64,000 bases of DNA from a virus. The stretch lies in the IMG/VR virus record IMGVR_UViG_3300009181_000042, positions 1-64,000 of that record. One strand, written 5' to 3'. The notes beneath the pieces were generated by a model, which was not told the DNA's origin, did no database searches, and was given only the letters and a program-made list of their open reading frames with translations. The translations under genes were made by a program, and so were the position numbers. This document shows, in pieces, positions 1 through 12,800 of this stretch (positions within the stretch are counted from its first letter, which is position 1; each line of letters opens with the position of its first letter).

Positions 1-33
1 GTAATGAACGCTATAATGCTAGTTTTATCATGG

Positions 34-41
34 CTAAATAT
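34..41 (+). promoter_or_regulatory. T4-late-like promoter box CTAAATAT
   Basis: CTAAATAT lies 29 nt upstream of the gp25-like start. It resembles the T4 late box TATAAATA, which is read by a phage sigma factor. The same octamer precedes the fibre-like gene at 15745 and, on the other strand, the giant fibre gene starting at 60612. A start near base 47 would leave a leader containing AGAGG at 51-55. The rest of bases 1-70 shows no recognisable gene. Confidence 0.55.
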
Positions 42-70
42 CTACATAGATAGAGGTTCGTCAACTACTC

Positions 71-469
71 ATGGCCATGCTAGCACCCACAAAGGTCTTC
101 TACGGATTCAGCACCCTGGATACCAATAGCAAACAACAATCGTTTGCTGATGTACCGTTGATCGAACGCGACCTATTGAATCACTTTAACACATTGCCAG
201 GCGAACGAGTGATGATGCCATCATACGGTTGCAACATATGGAATTTACTGTTTGAACCGTTCGACGATGCGCTTGTGCAAGCAATAATTGCCGAAGCAGA
301 GAGAATAGTGTATTCTGATTCGAGAGTTGTGCTACAAAGCACTACAGTAAAAGAGTTCAATCAAGGGCTATTAGTGCAGATGCTGTTATATTATCAGCCA
401 TTTGGTGTGGTCAACACATTCAGTGTAGAATTTGATCGCAGAGCAGTCGCTATTGATAGCATAGGATGA
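71..469 (+). CDS. 25: Baseplate wedge protein, T4 gp25 family
   Basis: This is the inner baseplate wedge protein that starts sheath assembly in T4-like tails; it is related to TssE of type VI secretion. Its 132 residues are about the length of T4 gp25. The family signature is visible at residues 45-63 (ERVMMPSYGCNIWNLLFEP), preceded by the usual DLLNHFNTLPG segment. A second in-frame ATG lies six bases downstream; the first is preferred because it is nearer the AGAGG sequence at 51-55. The gp6-like gene follows after 12 bases, the expected T4-like order, so the two should be co-expressed late. Confidence 0.92.
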   Translation: MAMLAPTKVFYGFSTLDTNSKQQSFADVPLIERDLLNHFNTLPGERVMMPSYGCNIWNLLFEPFDDALVQAIIAEAERIVYSDSRVVLQSTTVKEFNQGLLVQMLLYYQPFGVVNTFSVEFDRRAVAIDSIG

Positions 470-481
470 TGAGAGAGACAC

Positions 482-3400
482 ATGGCAGTTAGTCAACAAC
501 AACGTCAAAAGCAGCTGTTTGCAGCAGAAGATTGGCAAGTCATATATCAGGCCTTTACGCAGGTCAATTTCAGTGCATATGACTTCCCAACCATACGCAC
601 TGCAATGGTCGAGTACATTCGTCTCAATTATCCAGAAGATTTCAATGACTGGACAGAGTCTAGCGAATTTGTAGCCATCATTGATCTGTTAGCGTATCTT
701 GGACAAAGCATTGCCTTCAGGATGGATCTCAACACCCGAGAAAACTTCCTCGATACAGCTCAACGCCGCGAAAGTATCTTCCGTCTAGCACGCATGCTGA
801 ATTATCAGCCGCAGCGTAGCATACCCAGTGCGGGGCTCCTAAAGGTAAACCAGATAGTCACTAACCAAGATGTGTATGACGCTAACGGTCTCAATCTCAA
901 GAACATACCCGTTAATTGGAACGACCAGAGCAATCCAGATTGGCAAGAGCAGTTCATATTGGTGCTTAATGCATCTTTGAACAGCACCAACTATTTTGGC
1001 AATCCGTTTAAGAGCGGAGTTGTTAATAACATACCTACTGACTTGTATGCTCTTAATAATACAGCTATACCTAGTAGTACCATAGGTTTTACAGCACCAG
1101 TTGCTGGTAACACAATGAACTTTGAGCTGGCAAATCCAGATTTCAATGGTGCATCTGGTGGCAATGCTACTGTGCTTGGCACCACAGGGTATTTCTTTGA
1201 ACGAAACCCCAATCCGATCAACAGTTGGTATATAATCTATCGCAACGACGGAAATGGTTATAGCAGCGTCGACACTGGATTCTTCTTGTTCTTTAAACAA
1301 GGCAGCATGGGATACGCAGATTATCTGCTAGATCTGGCAGTGGCAAACCGAGTTATTGATGTCAATGTAAACGGTATTAACCAGACAGACGTTTGGGTAC
1401 AGAACATCAACACTTCCGGTCTCGTGACAGCTGACTGGACTCCGGTACCTAGCGTTAACGGGTTCAACGTGATCTATAATAGTCTCAGTAAGAATATCAG
1501 AGACATCTACAGTGTGATCACCAGAGATAGTGGCGGATCAGATCAGATAAGTTTGAGATTTGCAGATGGTAACTTTGGTAATGTGCCTGTTGGGTTGCTG
1601 CGAGTATGGTATAGGATCAGTAACGGCTTGCAATATCAGATACGACCCACTGATATGACCAATCTCAAGTTTAATTTTGCTTATAATGACAATCTGTTCA
1701 ACACGTTCAGCTTGGCATTTAACACTAGCCTGCAATACACAGTTGCTAATAGCCAAACCACACAGAGTAACCAGCAGATAGCGCTAGCTGCCGAGCAGGT
1801 GTATTACACACAAGACCGTATGGTCAACGGCGAAGATTACAACATCTTCCCGCTGCAAAGCAGCTTAGCACTCAAGGTTAAAGCTGTAAATCGTACTTAT
1901 AGCGGTCAGAGTCGTTATATTGATATCAACGACCCAACTGGCACTTACCAAGATCTCAATGTGTTTGCCACAGATGGGATTCTTTACCAAGAAGAAGATA
2001 TCAACGCACAAGAAATAGTGATCAATATCGGCACGCCTAATAAGGTATATGTTGTAGATAACATACAACCAATGATCGACGGCGGTGCTAATTTTAAAAA
2101 TACAGCACTGGAACTTCAGGATTTTTATTACAAGAATTTTCCGCGGTATACTGCATCTGGACTGTATTGGTCATTACTTACAGCTGGTAGTGGCAACTGC
2201 ACCGGATCGTTTATGATAGGTACTCCACCAAACGGTGTAGCACAGCGACTGGGGACATCAGCTACTGCAGGCAGCGGCGAGGAATGTATTGCTGCAGGTA
2301 GTCTCATTAAATTGGTTAATTCTGCAAATGTATCAAACTGGACCAGTGTGGTCAGTGTCGTAGGCGACGGTACAGGTATAAACAATTCTGGTATCCTTTC
2401 ATCTGGATTGGGTGCAGTAACCCTAGCATCTGTGCAAGAGGATCTTAGCACAGTTAGCAGCATCTGCGCACCGTTTGAAACCACGTTGACCACCGACGAG
2501 ATTGATGCAATCACTGCAGCAATGAATACCAAACAAACTTTTGGTATTGGTTACGATCCACAAAATCAAACTTGGTATGTGATAACCAACACTAATCTCA
2601 GCACTAGTCCTGTATTCAGCTTAGAATTTGCTCAAGATACTACGAATACAAACAAAGATGCTAGCTGGTTATTAAAAGTAGTTTACAACACCAACAGCTG
2701 GATAGTGCAGTCTCGATCGCAACGTTATATCTTTGAAAGTGTTGATCAGGTCAGGTTCTACTTCTCTAATGCAGCAAAGACTATTAATCAAACGACTGGT
2801 TTGCCTCAATACGACTATGTAAGCGTGCTCGGTATAAACCCGGCACCTCTACCGCCTGCACCAGCACCCGCGCTTGGAACAGATTATCTCTGGCAAGTGT
2901 ATGGTCAAGAGATATACCCAGATGGATATGCCGATCCAGCTAGCGTTCGAGTTACCTTTTGGAGCAGCATAGATACACCGCTACCAAATGATCCTGATCA
3001 GTTTATTACTATCGTAAATCCGGATGTCACCCCGCCTAACAAATACGTGTTCTGGGTTAAGTACATTAGTGCAGAAGGGTACCAGTATTATCAACCAGTT
3101 GATATACTATCATCGCGCATCTATGCAACACCTGGGTCAGTTCCAACTCCGCCTGCAGGCGATTGGTTACCAGATGAAGTGGCATTTATCATCGCAACCA
3201 GTGCATTCTTGAGATACACAAACGGTGCACTGGTGGATGTTACAACAGAATATAAAGTTCGTATAGGGCGCAATAACATAAGCTATCTATGGAAGCATTA
3301 TGCCACCTATGATCAGCGTGTTGACCCAGCAGTGATGAATGTAATTGATTGTTTTGTGTTAACGTCGACATATGACACCAACATGAGAAATTGGATAGCG

Positions 3401-3898
3401 ATTAACGGTAGCGTTGATACTAAACCATTGCCTCCTACTACTGCGGAATTAAACAGTGCATTTGCATATTTTGAACAGTTCAAGATGATGACTGATCAGA
3501 TAATATGGCATCCAGTTGTTTATAAATTGCTGTTTGGTGCACAAGCGCAGTCAGAATATCAAGTGCTGTTTAAAGTAGTTAAAGTGCCTGGTACCACCTC
3601 AAGCGATAATGAAGTCAAGAGCCAAGTTAAGTCACAGATAGATGCATATTTCAGTCTCAGTAATTGGGATTTTGGGCAAAGCTTCTTCTTTACAGAGATG
3701 TCTACTTACATACAGATGAACTTGGCAACTATCGTAGCTACGATAGTAATGGTACCAACTAGCGGATCTGCTAAATTTGGTGATTTGTTTGAGATAATTG
3801 CAAATCCAGATGAGATATTCATTAGCTGCGCTACGGTAGCAAACATAGTAATAGTCGGAAGCCTAACAGAAGCTCAACTGGGGATAACAAATGGTTGA
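482..3898 (+). CDS. 6: Baseplate wedge protein, T4 gp6-like, enlarged
   Basis: This is a structural baseplate wedge protein. The N-terminal 110 residues are clearly of the gp6 type: YDFPTIRTAMVEYI at 33-46, SSEFVAIIDLLAYL at 60-73, then FRMDLNTRENFLDTAQRR at 79-96. In T4 gp6, which is about 660 residues, this part helps form the inner baseplate ring. Here the protein has 1138 residues, so several hundred residues with no obvious motif separate the conserved N-terminus from the C-terminal part. GAGAGA precedes the ATG. The stop overlaps the next start by eight bases, which suggests translational coupling with the giant tail protein. Confidence 0.88.
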   Translation: MAVSQQQRQKQLFAAEDWQVIYQAFTQVNFSAYDFPTIRTAMVEYIRLNYPEDFNDWTESSEFVAIIDLLAYLGQSIAFRMDLNTRENFLDTAQRRESIFRLARMLNYQPQRSIPSAGLLKVNQIVTNQDVYDANGLNLKNIPVNWNDQSNPDWQEQFILVLNASLNSTNYFGNPFKSGVVNNIPTDLYALNNTAIPSSTIGFTAPVAGNTMNFELANPDFNGASGGNATVLGTTGYFFERNPNPINSWYIIYRNDGNGYSSVDTGFFLFFKQGSMGYADYLLDLAVANRVIDVNVNGINQTDVWVQNINTSGLVTADWTPVPSVNGFNVIYNSLSKNIRDIYSVITRDSGGSDQISLRFADGNFGNVPVGLLRVWYRISNGLQYQIRPTDMTNLKFNFAYNDNLFNTFSLAFNTSLQYTVANSQTTQSNQQIALAAEQVYYTQDRMVNGEDYNIFPLQSSLALKVKAVNRTYSGQSRYIDINDPTGTYQDLNVFATDGILYQEEDINAQEIVINIGTPNKVYVVDNIQPMIDGGANFKNTALELQDFYYKNFPRYTASGLYWSLLTAGSGNCTGSFMIGTPPNGVAQRLGTSATAGSGEECIAAGSLIKLVNSANVSNWTSVVSVVGDGTGINNSGILSSGLGAVTLASVQEDLSTVSSICAPFETTLTTDEIDAITAAMNTKQTFGIGYDPQNQTWYVITNTNLSTSPVFSLEFAQDTTNTNKDASWLLKVVYNTNSWIVQSRSQRYIFESVDQVRFYFSNAAKTINQTTGLPQYDYVSVLGINPAPLPPAPAPALGTDYLWQVYGQEIYPDGYADPASVRVTFWSSIDTPLPNDPDQFITIVNPDVTPPNKYVFWVKYISAEGYQYYQPVDILSSRIYATPGSVPTPPAGDWLPDEVAFIIATSAFLRYTNGALVDVTTEYKVRIGRNNISYLWKHYATYDQRVDPAVMNVIDCFVLTSTYDTNMRNWIAINGSVDTKPLPPTTAELNSAFAYFEQFKMMTDQIIWHPVVYKLLFGAQAQSEYQVLFKVVKVPGTTSSDNEVKSQVKSQIDAYFSLSNWDFGQSFFFTEMSTYIQMNLATIVATIVMVPTSGSAKFGDLFEIIANPDEIFISCATVANIVIVGSLTEAQLGITNG

Positions 3899-6800
3899 TC
3901 GCAGAAGACCTATAAAGTTACTGCCTGGAGTTAATCAGACTGACACTCTGACTAAATTCTTTGCAGCCACAGTTGATCACTTGTTCCAACCAGAGAGTGT
4001 TGAATTCTTAGGTGGGTATATAGGCACCAAACCAACGTACTATGATGCTAAGAAAGATTTTTACGTCGGTGAGCCCACTAAATCCAGAGCTGATTATCAG
4101 TTGCCAGTTACTGCTGTCAGTGCCAATCAGTTCAGTGGCAGGGTTACCAATATCATGTTTTACCATGATTACGTTAACTCTCTGCAATTTAATGGGGCTG
4201 TAACTGCTAATCAAAGCAGATTGTTTGAACAGGACTATTACAGCTGGTCGCCGCCTATTGATATAGATAAGCTGTTAAATTACACCAATTACTATTGGGT
4301 ACCAGCTGCACCGGAACCTATACTCTTGCTAGGTAATACAGATTTTGAAAATGATGTTATAGGTAAAGCACAATATACCTATAACGGGCCATATCAATTG
4401 ACCAGTACTGGCAAGATAGTCACTGATACACCGTTGGTATTCACTACTGGTTTAGTGGTGGTGGCTACCTATAATGCTAACCCTGCTTATAATAATGTCC
4501 AGTACATCATTGACAATGTAGGGCGCCATATAGAATTATTGCTAGCAAACGATCTCATCGACACTACATGGGATGTTAAGGGGTGGGATACCGTTGGTTG
4601 GGGCGGCGACGACAACACATATATCAAAGATTATATAACCATTGCTAGAACTCAGAATCCTAACAATCTATGGAGTGCAAGCAACAAATGGTTCCATATT
4701 GATGTGCTGACTGTGAGCGGTACTACCAGCACCACGCTGTTCCAACAGCGAGCAGCCAGGCCAATCATTGAGTTTGAAGGTAACTTGCAGTTGTATAATA
4801 ATGGCAGCAGGGGCCGACCAGCTGTGAAGTATCTAATAGCAGATGTACCAAATGTGCTTGTGAGCATAGTTGGACAAACATCTTATATGGTCAATGAGGT
4901 TGACCTTAAAGATGGTGATACACTGTTAGTTACTGGAGACAGCGATCCGTTAGTTAATAACCGTGTATACGAAGTTGGCGGATTAGAAACTCTCGGAGTT
5001 ATTACTCTTACACTTGTTGGCGGCGCGCCGTTGCTTGGCGATGCAATATTTGTAAACAATGATATTGTAACTGTTAGAACGGTTACATATATAGTAGGCG
5101 TGCAGTACTGGTACAACGGTACAGAATGGATTCTCGCTCAACAACGGGTACCGTATGTAGCACCATTGTTCCAACTTTACGATCAAGATGGCAATAGGTT
5201 AGATGATCCTAGTGTGTATCCAAATAGCACGTTTGCAGGAAACAGTATCTTCACCTATGCAAGTGATGTGTATGCTACAATTGATGTAGAACTTGGACTT
5301 AGCCCAAAGACTGACCAATTTGGCGACTATGTGTTTAATAATACACTGGTTACAGAAACGTATCAGTACCAGTATAATGCAAGTTTAAGCACTATACAGG
5401 GATATGCATATTATAGAAACAATAGCCCAGTTGACGAGCAGTATAATAACGCTTGGTACAAAGCACCGCAGCCAAGCCGCCAATATATTGTCAATGATTT
5501 TATAGTAAATTCTATTACCTCTAGCTTTACAATAGATCAGATTCCTGACCCAAATCCCGGATTTCTTCCTAGCCTATACGTAACTTTAATAACTGATCAG
5601 ATTAGTACATCGCTAGTAAATGGAACAGATTACACAGTATCAGCTAATGTGGTCACACTGGTAATTCCTGCCTATAGCGGGCAGCGGGTGTTAATTCGTA
5701 GCTGGAGCAGAACAGCTCCCATAAACTATCTTGGTTATTATGAATTACCATTAAACCTAACAGCTAATCCAGATAATCTTCAGATAACCACTTTGAGCCA
5801 AAGCCAGTTTTTTGCACAATTTGCATCTATCATCAGTAATCAACCAGGTATAGAAGGCAACCCAGTTGACGTTAATAACTGGAGAGATACTCCTAGAATA
5901 CGCGGATTAGGTCTTAACATATTACAGCACCGTGCCCCGATGACCAAGTCTATGATACTCAACAGTGGCAATATCACAGTTGGTATCAACAGTGTGCAGA
6001 ACAATACTAGTCCAATGCAAGCGATGCAATATGCACAGCGCGACTATGTAAGATTCTACAATAGATTCATATCTGCATTATTCACGCTATCGGCTAACGG
6101 ATATACTGCAAATCAATCGCCGCAGACCTGGGTAACTGCAGCACTGACACAGATCAACTTGGGTAAGAATCCAACTAGCCCGTGGGCTAATAGCGGCCCA
6201 GATGGTCCTAAGGCTGGTTATACCTATCTCAAGAGCACTGCGCCTACATACGTAACGCCTACTGGTACTCGACTTGGTGTAAGCAAGGCATATCAGCCAA
6301 CGGTGTATTACGACGGCCTAGACCTGTACATACAGTGCCACGACGGTGCTCGCATCGTTATGGCAAAAGATGGCATACCACTGGGCAGTATACAATACGG
6401 ATTAACTTCGACCAGTAAACCAGACTTATTGACTAATCCAGTATCATCTGCATGGTTACAGTTTGAGCTTGACCTCTTTAACAACATGCCAGATGCATAT
6501 TCTGATCCGCAAGCAATAATGGCCTTGGATATCACCATATATACTCCGGGCAGGTGGCGACCTGGTGATTACACCGTTGGCGAATATCTCGCAGTGACCT
6601 ATCCAATGTTTGATCGTTGGGTAATAAACAACCAAATTGATTATCGTGCCAATACTACCTACGATCCCAACGATCCGTTTACTTGGAACTACGCTGAGAT
6701 GCGAGATGCAAATGGACAGCGTGTTCCTGGATATTGGCAGGGTATATATCGCTGGTATTACGATACTGATCGTCCTCATCTAGCACCGTGGGAGATGCTA

Positions 6801-9800
6801 GGATTCAGCCAGCAGCCTGTGTGGTGGACTGATGAGTACGGACCAGCACCGTATACTCGCGGTAACACATATATGTGGCAAGATCTCGCAGCAGGCCTGA
6901 TACGTCGCGGCCCAAGAGCAGGTATATATCCGGCAGGTGTCAGACCCGGACTGCTTAGTTGCATACCAGTTGATGACCAAGGTAATCTGTTGCCTCCGCA
7001 ACAAGCCAACACAGTAACAAGCCAGCCATCGTCAGCACAAGCATCAGCAGCTTGGGTATTTGGCGACGGCGGTCCGGTTGAATCTGTTTGGATATACAGT
7101 AACGAATATAGCTTTGTGGTAGCACAATACAGTTACCTAATGAAACCGGCACAGTTTGTAGAATACAACTGGGACACTCTGCGTTTCCAGCAGGTCTTTC
7201 CTACCCAACCTACTACACAAAGTATCTACATAGATACTCTCAACAGACGACCAAATTCACAACTGTATGTGCATCGTGAAAATCCTTCGGCAATTGGCGG
7301 TAATATACAGATACCAAACGAAAGCACACTAACTTATTATGGCAGTGGCGGTATCCAGCATTGGATATCTGAGTTCATAGTCAGCCAAAATCTCAATGTT
7401 ACTCAATATTTTGGTAGCATCGTGCGCGGTACTAATGTGCAATTGGCTCACCAGTGTGGCGGGTTTGTTGGAAGTAATCTATACCTGACAGCCGATAGCT
7501 TTGGGCAGATAGGTTATACAAGCCAGCTGATACCCGCTGAAAATGTCAAGACCTATCTCTATAAGAGTGCTAGCATCAAAGAATCTTTCTATTCTGGGGT
7601 GATAGTAACGCAAGTAGTTGACGGATATCGTGTAGTTGGATATAACGGCATTGACCAGTTCTTCCTCACAATACCTAGCAATACATTTGGGGCTAAGACA
7701 ACTGTAGTAGTTGGCAAGGATCGAATAACTTGGTATAAGACCGGCGTCAAGGCTGCGCAAGAAGTGCCGTATGGTACAGTGTTTGCGACCAAACAGCTGG
7801 TATTTGACTTCCTTGTGAGTTTACAACGATTTCAGGAATTCCAGGGTTGGGTGTTTGACCAATACAATGCTGACAGCAATACCACCCTTGATTGGATTCA
7901 GAGTGGACGCGAATTCTTATTCTGGAGCCAAGGCAACTGGGCAGATGGTAACTTCATTGCACTAAGCCCGCTAGCAATCAATGCTAAATTCGTGCAGAAA
8001 TTTGGTACTGTGCAGTTTGTCAATGGCATCGTTGGCGGCACCTATCCAGTAATAGACAAGACTGGTAATAGGATAGACGGCGGCAGCCTGGAAGTGCTAC
8101 GCTACGATGATACCATAACTATCAATGCGATTGGCACACAAAATATCTATGGCATGCGATTGTTTGCTACAACGATCGAAAGTGCTATATTGATAGATAA
8201 TTTGACTAGCTTTGATGATACGGTCTATGACCCGTTGTACAATATAGCACAACCTAGATTGAAGTTGTTTGCATACCGTACAAACGATTGGAACGGTCGC
8301 GTTGATGCGCCTGGATACTTCCTCTATCAAGACGGTACAGATAACCAATGGTCGTTGGTTCCAAACTTTGAAAAAACTGCCAATGACTTCCGCAAATATT
8401 ACAATATAGATCAACCAAAGAACTATAACACTATAGATCCAGTGACTGGCAATCTTGTAGTTAGCGGAACAGAGTTGGCTGCAGTCGATGTGCAATCTAT
8501 ATCAGCTCTCAGCAAGCATCAGATTGGCTATCAAAACAGGCCATACTTGAGTAACCTGCTGTTGGAAGAAAGCACAGAGTTCCAATTCTACCAAGGATTC
8601 ATAAGGCAGAAAGGAACACTGCGCGGGTTCGACACAATACTGCGAAATGACACGATTGCCCCTATAGGCAGCAATTATGTCTATTACGAAGAATATGCAT
8701 TGCGTGCTGCTAGATTTGGATCTACTGCACTAAACACCGGAATTGATTTTGTGATACCACAGAGTCAGTATATCAATGATCCTCAGCAAATAACAGTGTT
8801 TGGAGTGCAAGGAAGTAGCAGAGAATTAGATGGTATTATCACATTAATACCAAATGATCCATTGATAGTAGTGCCGCCGACCAGTTATAGCAGCGTAACC
8901 AACGTGCTGTTTCCTCTGCGACCAGAAATTGGTCCAGATTGGAACACTGACCTGCCAACCACTGGGTATGTGTTGCTTGGCGAAACTACATTTGCAATAT
9001 CAAATACATCTGTGCTAAGCACTTTCTGGGAAACACAAAATACATTGGGCGTACCGTTAGTGAGCGGTGACACTATTTGGCAATTTATTGACGAAAAACA
9101 AAGCTGGACAGTCTGGAAGTATGCTACGTCACCTATCAATATAGTCAATACTACACCAAGCACAAACTCTGGCGACCCAACTGTGATCAACTGCAGTGGT
9201 AATGTTGGGGTTAAATCCGGTGATATCATTGTGCTGGACGGTATCAGCAATGTTGCTACACTGCAAGGCACGTACACTGTTGGAAACATAGTAGGCAACG
9301 GTAATAGCTTTACAGTACCTGTTAACACCTTCTCTATTGGTGCCGGCGGTAATGTAAGCGTCTATAAGACCACAAGATTTGCCACTACATACGAGCGAGA
9401 CGTGTATCCACCAACCGGCGGATGGCAATCTGGTGATATAGCATATGTTGATAAGACTAGCTACGGCATCAATGGCTGGACAGTGTATTCTTACAGCAAC
9501 AGTGGATGGATGCCTATAAGATCAGAGCAACTTAAAGTTAACGCATCTCTGATGCTGCAAGGCAAGCTGTACAATCAACAGAGTTTAACGATATATGATT
9601 ATCTAGAATACTATGATCCAGCCAAGGGATTCATTCCCAATGCAGCTAGGAAACATCTAGATAAGATCAGCATCTATGATCCGGCTAGCTATAATACCGG
9701 AGATGACACGCTGTATCCATTAAATCCGTCGCGTGCTTGGGGACCAGAACATGTTGGAGAGACTTGGTGGAATCTCAGCAGCGTTAGATATGTTGATTAT

Positions 9801-12800
9801 GAGATCAGCACCACTGCATATCGTTGGCAGAACTGGGGCAAGATTGCACAAGGTACTACAGTTGATGTTTACGAATGGGTAGAAAGCCCTGTTTCACCGT
9901 CTCAGTGGTCAACATATGTAGCTAATAACACTAACTTTTCACAATACGGCGTAAATTACATACCAACCGGGTTGGTCTTAAATGCCGACAATCCGGCTTA
10001 TACCACTCGGATAGTTTATACAGCTGCCAACACACCGCAGACTAGGTATTATTTCTGGGTCAAAGATGCTACCACGTTGCCGTTACCTCCGGATCGGTCG
10101 ATATCTACCCTTGAGATCAGTAATATCATAACATATCCAACCAGATATGGTGTACGCTGGTATGCTGCGATAGACGAGCGTAATATCTTAGTTGCAAACA
10201 TTGGTTATGCGTTAAGTGGGCTCAACACAGTGCTCAGCTTACTCTACACACATCAAGCAAATAACCAAAACGATTTTAAACAATGGGATCTAGTTCGTCC
10301 AAACGATCCAACTAGCATACCAAGCGACTACTTTTGGCTAAAGTTAAAAAACAGCCTCACTAGCAAAGATGGTCAAGACCAAAACGTTCCGGATCCATAT
10401 CTTAGCAATATCATGCGATATGGAACTCTAATACGGCCTAGGCAGAGCTGGTTCAAATACAGAATAGCAGCAGCTGAAACGTATGTGAACGAGGCCAACA
10501 AGCTGTTGGGTACAATACTATTGGTACCAGATATCAATCGCAGTGATTGGGTAGATTATTTCAATCTAGCCGAACCAGAGCCAGCTGCTGATTATACTGT
10601 TGGTACTATCTCTAGCAGAGACGGATTGAGTGGCACTATACCAGATCAATCAACCGTTCTAGTGCAAGCTGGTGCCGATACAAATAATCTCTGGGTACTT
10701 TACCAATATTTCTTTAATGACCGAGATTATTATTGGGAAGAGCTACAAGTACAAGCGTATAACACACCAAACTATTGGTATTATGTTGACTGGTATCTAA
10801 AAGATAGCGGAGTGACTAGTAACACGATACCAGATTACACAGTTGATACTACTGCTGATAGGACCCCTTACGAAGGTCAAGATGGTGTAGTTGTGAAAGT
10901 TGATAACATCGGTGATGGTCGTTGGGCATTATATAAATGGATCACCTCAACCAATGTAAGCGAGTGGGTAACTGTTGGGTATCAGGACGGCACCATACAG
11001 ATCAGCACAGGTGTGTATGACGGCAGCATCAACACTATGCTGTTTGGTACCACCCCGTTTGACACTACAGGATTTGATATCTTCCCGTATGTTGAATTTG
11101 GCAGCATGATTGATGGATTACGCAATGTGGTATTTGCTAATCCAAATCCTGCAGTGCCCGGTGAAAGTGTATATCTCAATCAGTTATTTTTTGCAATGAT
11201 CAATTATGTGTTGGTGGAGCAGGGATTCGTCGATTGGATATTCAAGACCAGCTTTGTTACCCTAGACGGATTTAATGTACCTCTAACTACTAGTCAGCTA
11301 TATCAGCCTGATTACAGCGAAGCATTGTTAGAATATCTCAATGAGGTTAAGCCGTATCATACCAAAGTTAGATCGTTCATTACCCATCGCACATGGCAGG
11401 ATAACGTTGCTATACATCCAACAGACTTTGATAATCCTGCCAACGTGAGCGTGTCTACTAATATTGCCTATAGCAACGCCGATTGGCAAAACAACTATCT
11501 AACCAATCCAGAGTTGATACGAACTCTCAAAATGAAACTGGTCTTTGATCGTATTGCAAGCACTTCAATTGGTTGGGCATCATTTCCTTGGGATATCAAA
11601 GCATGGCAGTTTGAGAACAACACAACAGCTGATTACATAGACTGGGGTGCGTTTACACGTATATTAGAATTTTATGCACCAACTGCCGATATGATACGTA
11701 AGGATGACCCAAATCTAATAACCAACAGTGATTATCGTGGTATAATCATGGATAGCATTGGATTCAATTTTGCACCGGGTTGGCAACAATCACCGTGGGA
11801 TAATCCAACTGGATGGGAAGCAGGGGCAGCAGCGTTCACCGACTATCTAGATATCATTGTGCAAGGCGGTATAGTACCCGAGTATGATAAATTCTACGGC
11901 ACTGGTAGCAAGCGGGCATTTAGATTAACTCGCTTGCCTCAAAGTCCTTCTATGTTAGTAGTCTGGGCAGACGGTGTGCTACAGCAATACGGTGTTGATT
12001 GGATAGTACCGAACTACATCACAGATCTTCTGCTAGCATCGGGTGGCAGCGGGTACACAGTCGGCGACAGGCTGCAGCTCGACATAATACCAAATGTAGC
12101 CCCAACTATTATTGCAGTAACTGCGGTTGATGCGTTTGGAGCGATAGTTGAATGGACGCTAGAAACCACTGGGTCGTATGATATATTCGTTGGGTCTGCC
12201 GTATCAGTGCAGTATGTTCCGTATACTACAGGCACCGGTGCAGATGCAATGTTCCAACCAGTGTGGGGCGGCAACTCGTTAGTATTCTATAATGCACCAA
12301 ACAGCAATGCATCTCCGAATATATTTGTATTGTATGTTGGTACAACCTTCTTGCCTGCACCAACTGGTCCTATTGACATTATCAATGACGGTAACCAGTT
12401 CATTCAGCCATACGTTGGAGAAGATCACCCAGAGGAACTATATAAGTTTCGGTTACCAACTAGCATGCGAATGGATGTATATCAGAACTCGGCCGGCGGT
12501 GCACCGCTGATATACATGCGAATTTACCAATTAGATGGTACTAGAGATCATTTCCCACTGGGAATACAACCGATGGATCACTCGTCGGTGATAGCTCAGA
12601 TAGACGGACAAATGTTAACATACGGTCTAACAAATGATTTTGTGATCAATTGGGCCACTAACACTATGGTATTCTTGACAGCACCAGTTGGGTCAACATT
12701 ACAAATTATCACTATTGCACCAGGTGGCACAGGCATTGGTATTGTTAATCCTCGTGTAGTTTCTCCTGGTATTGGATATGTACCCGGCGACTTTATAACA

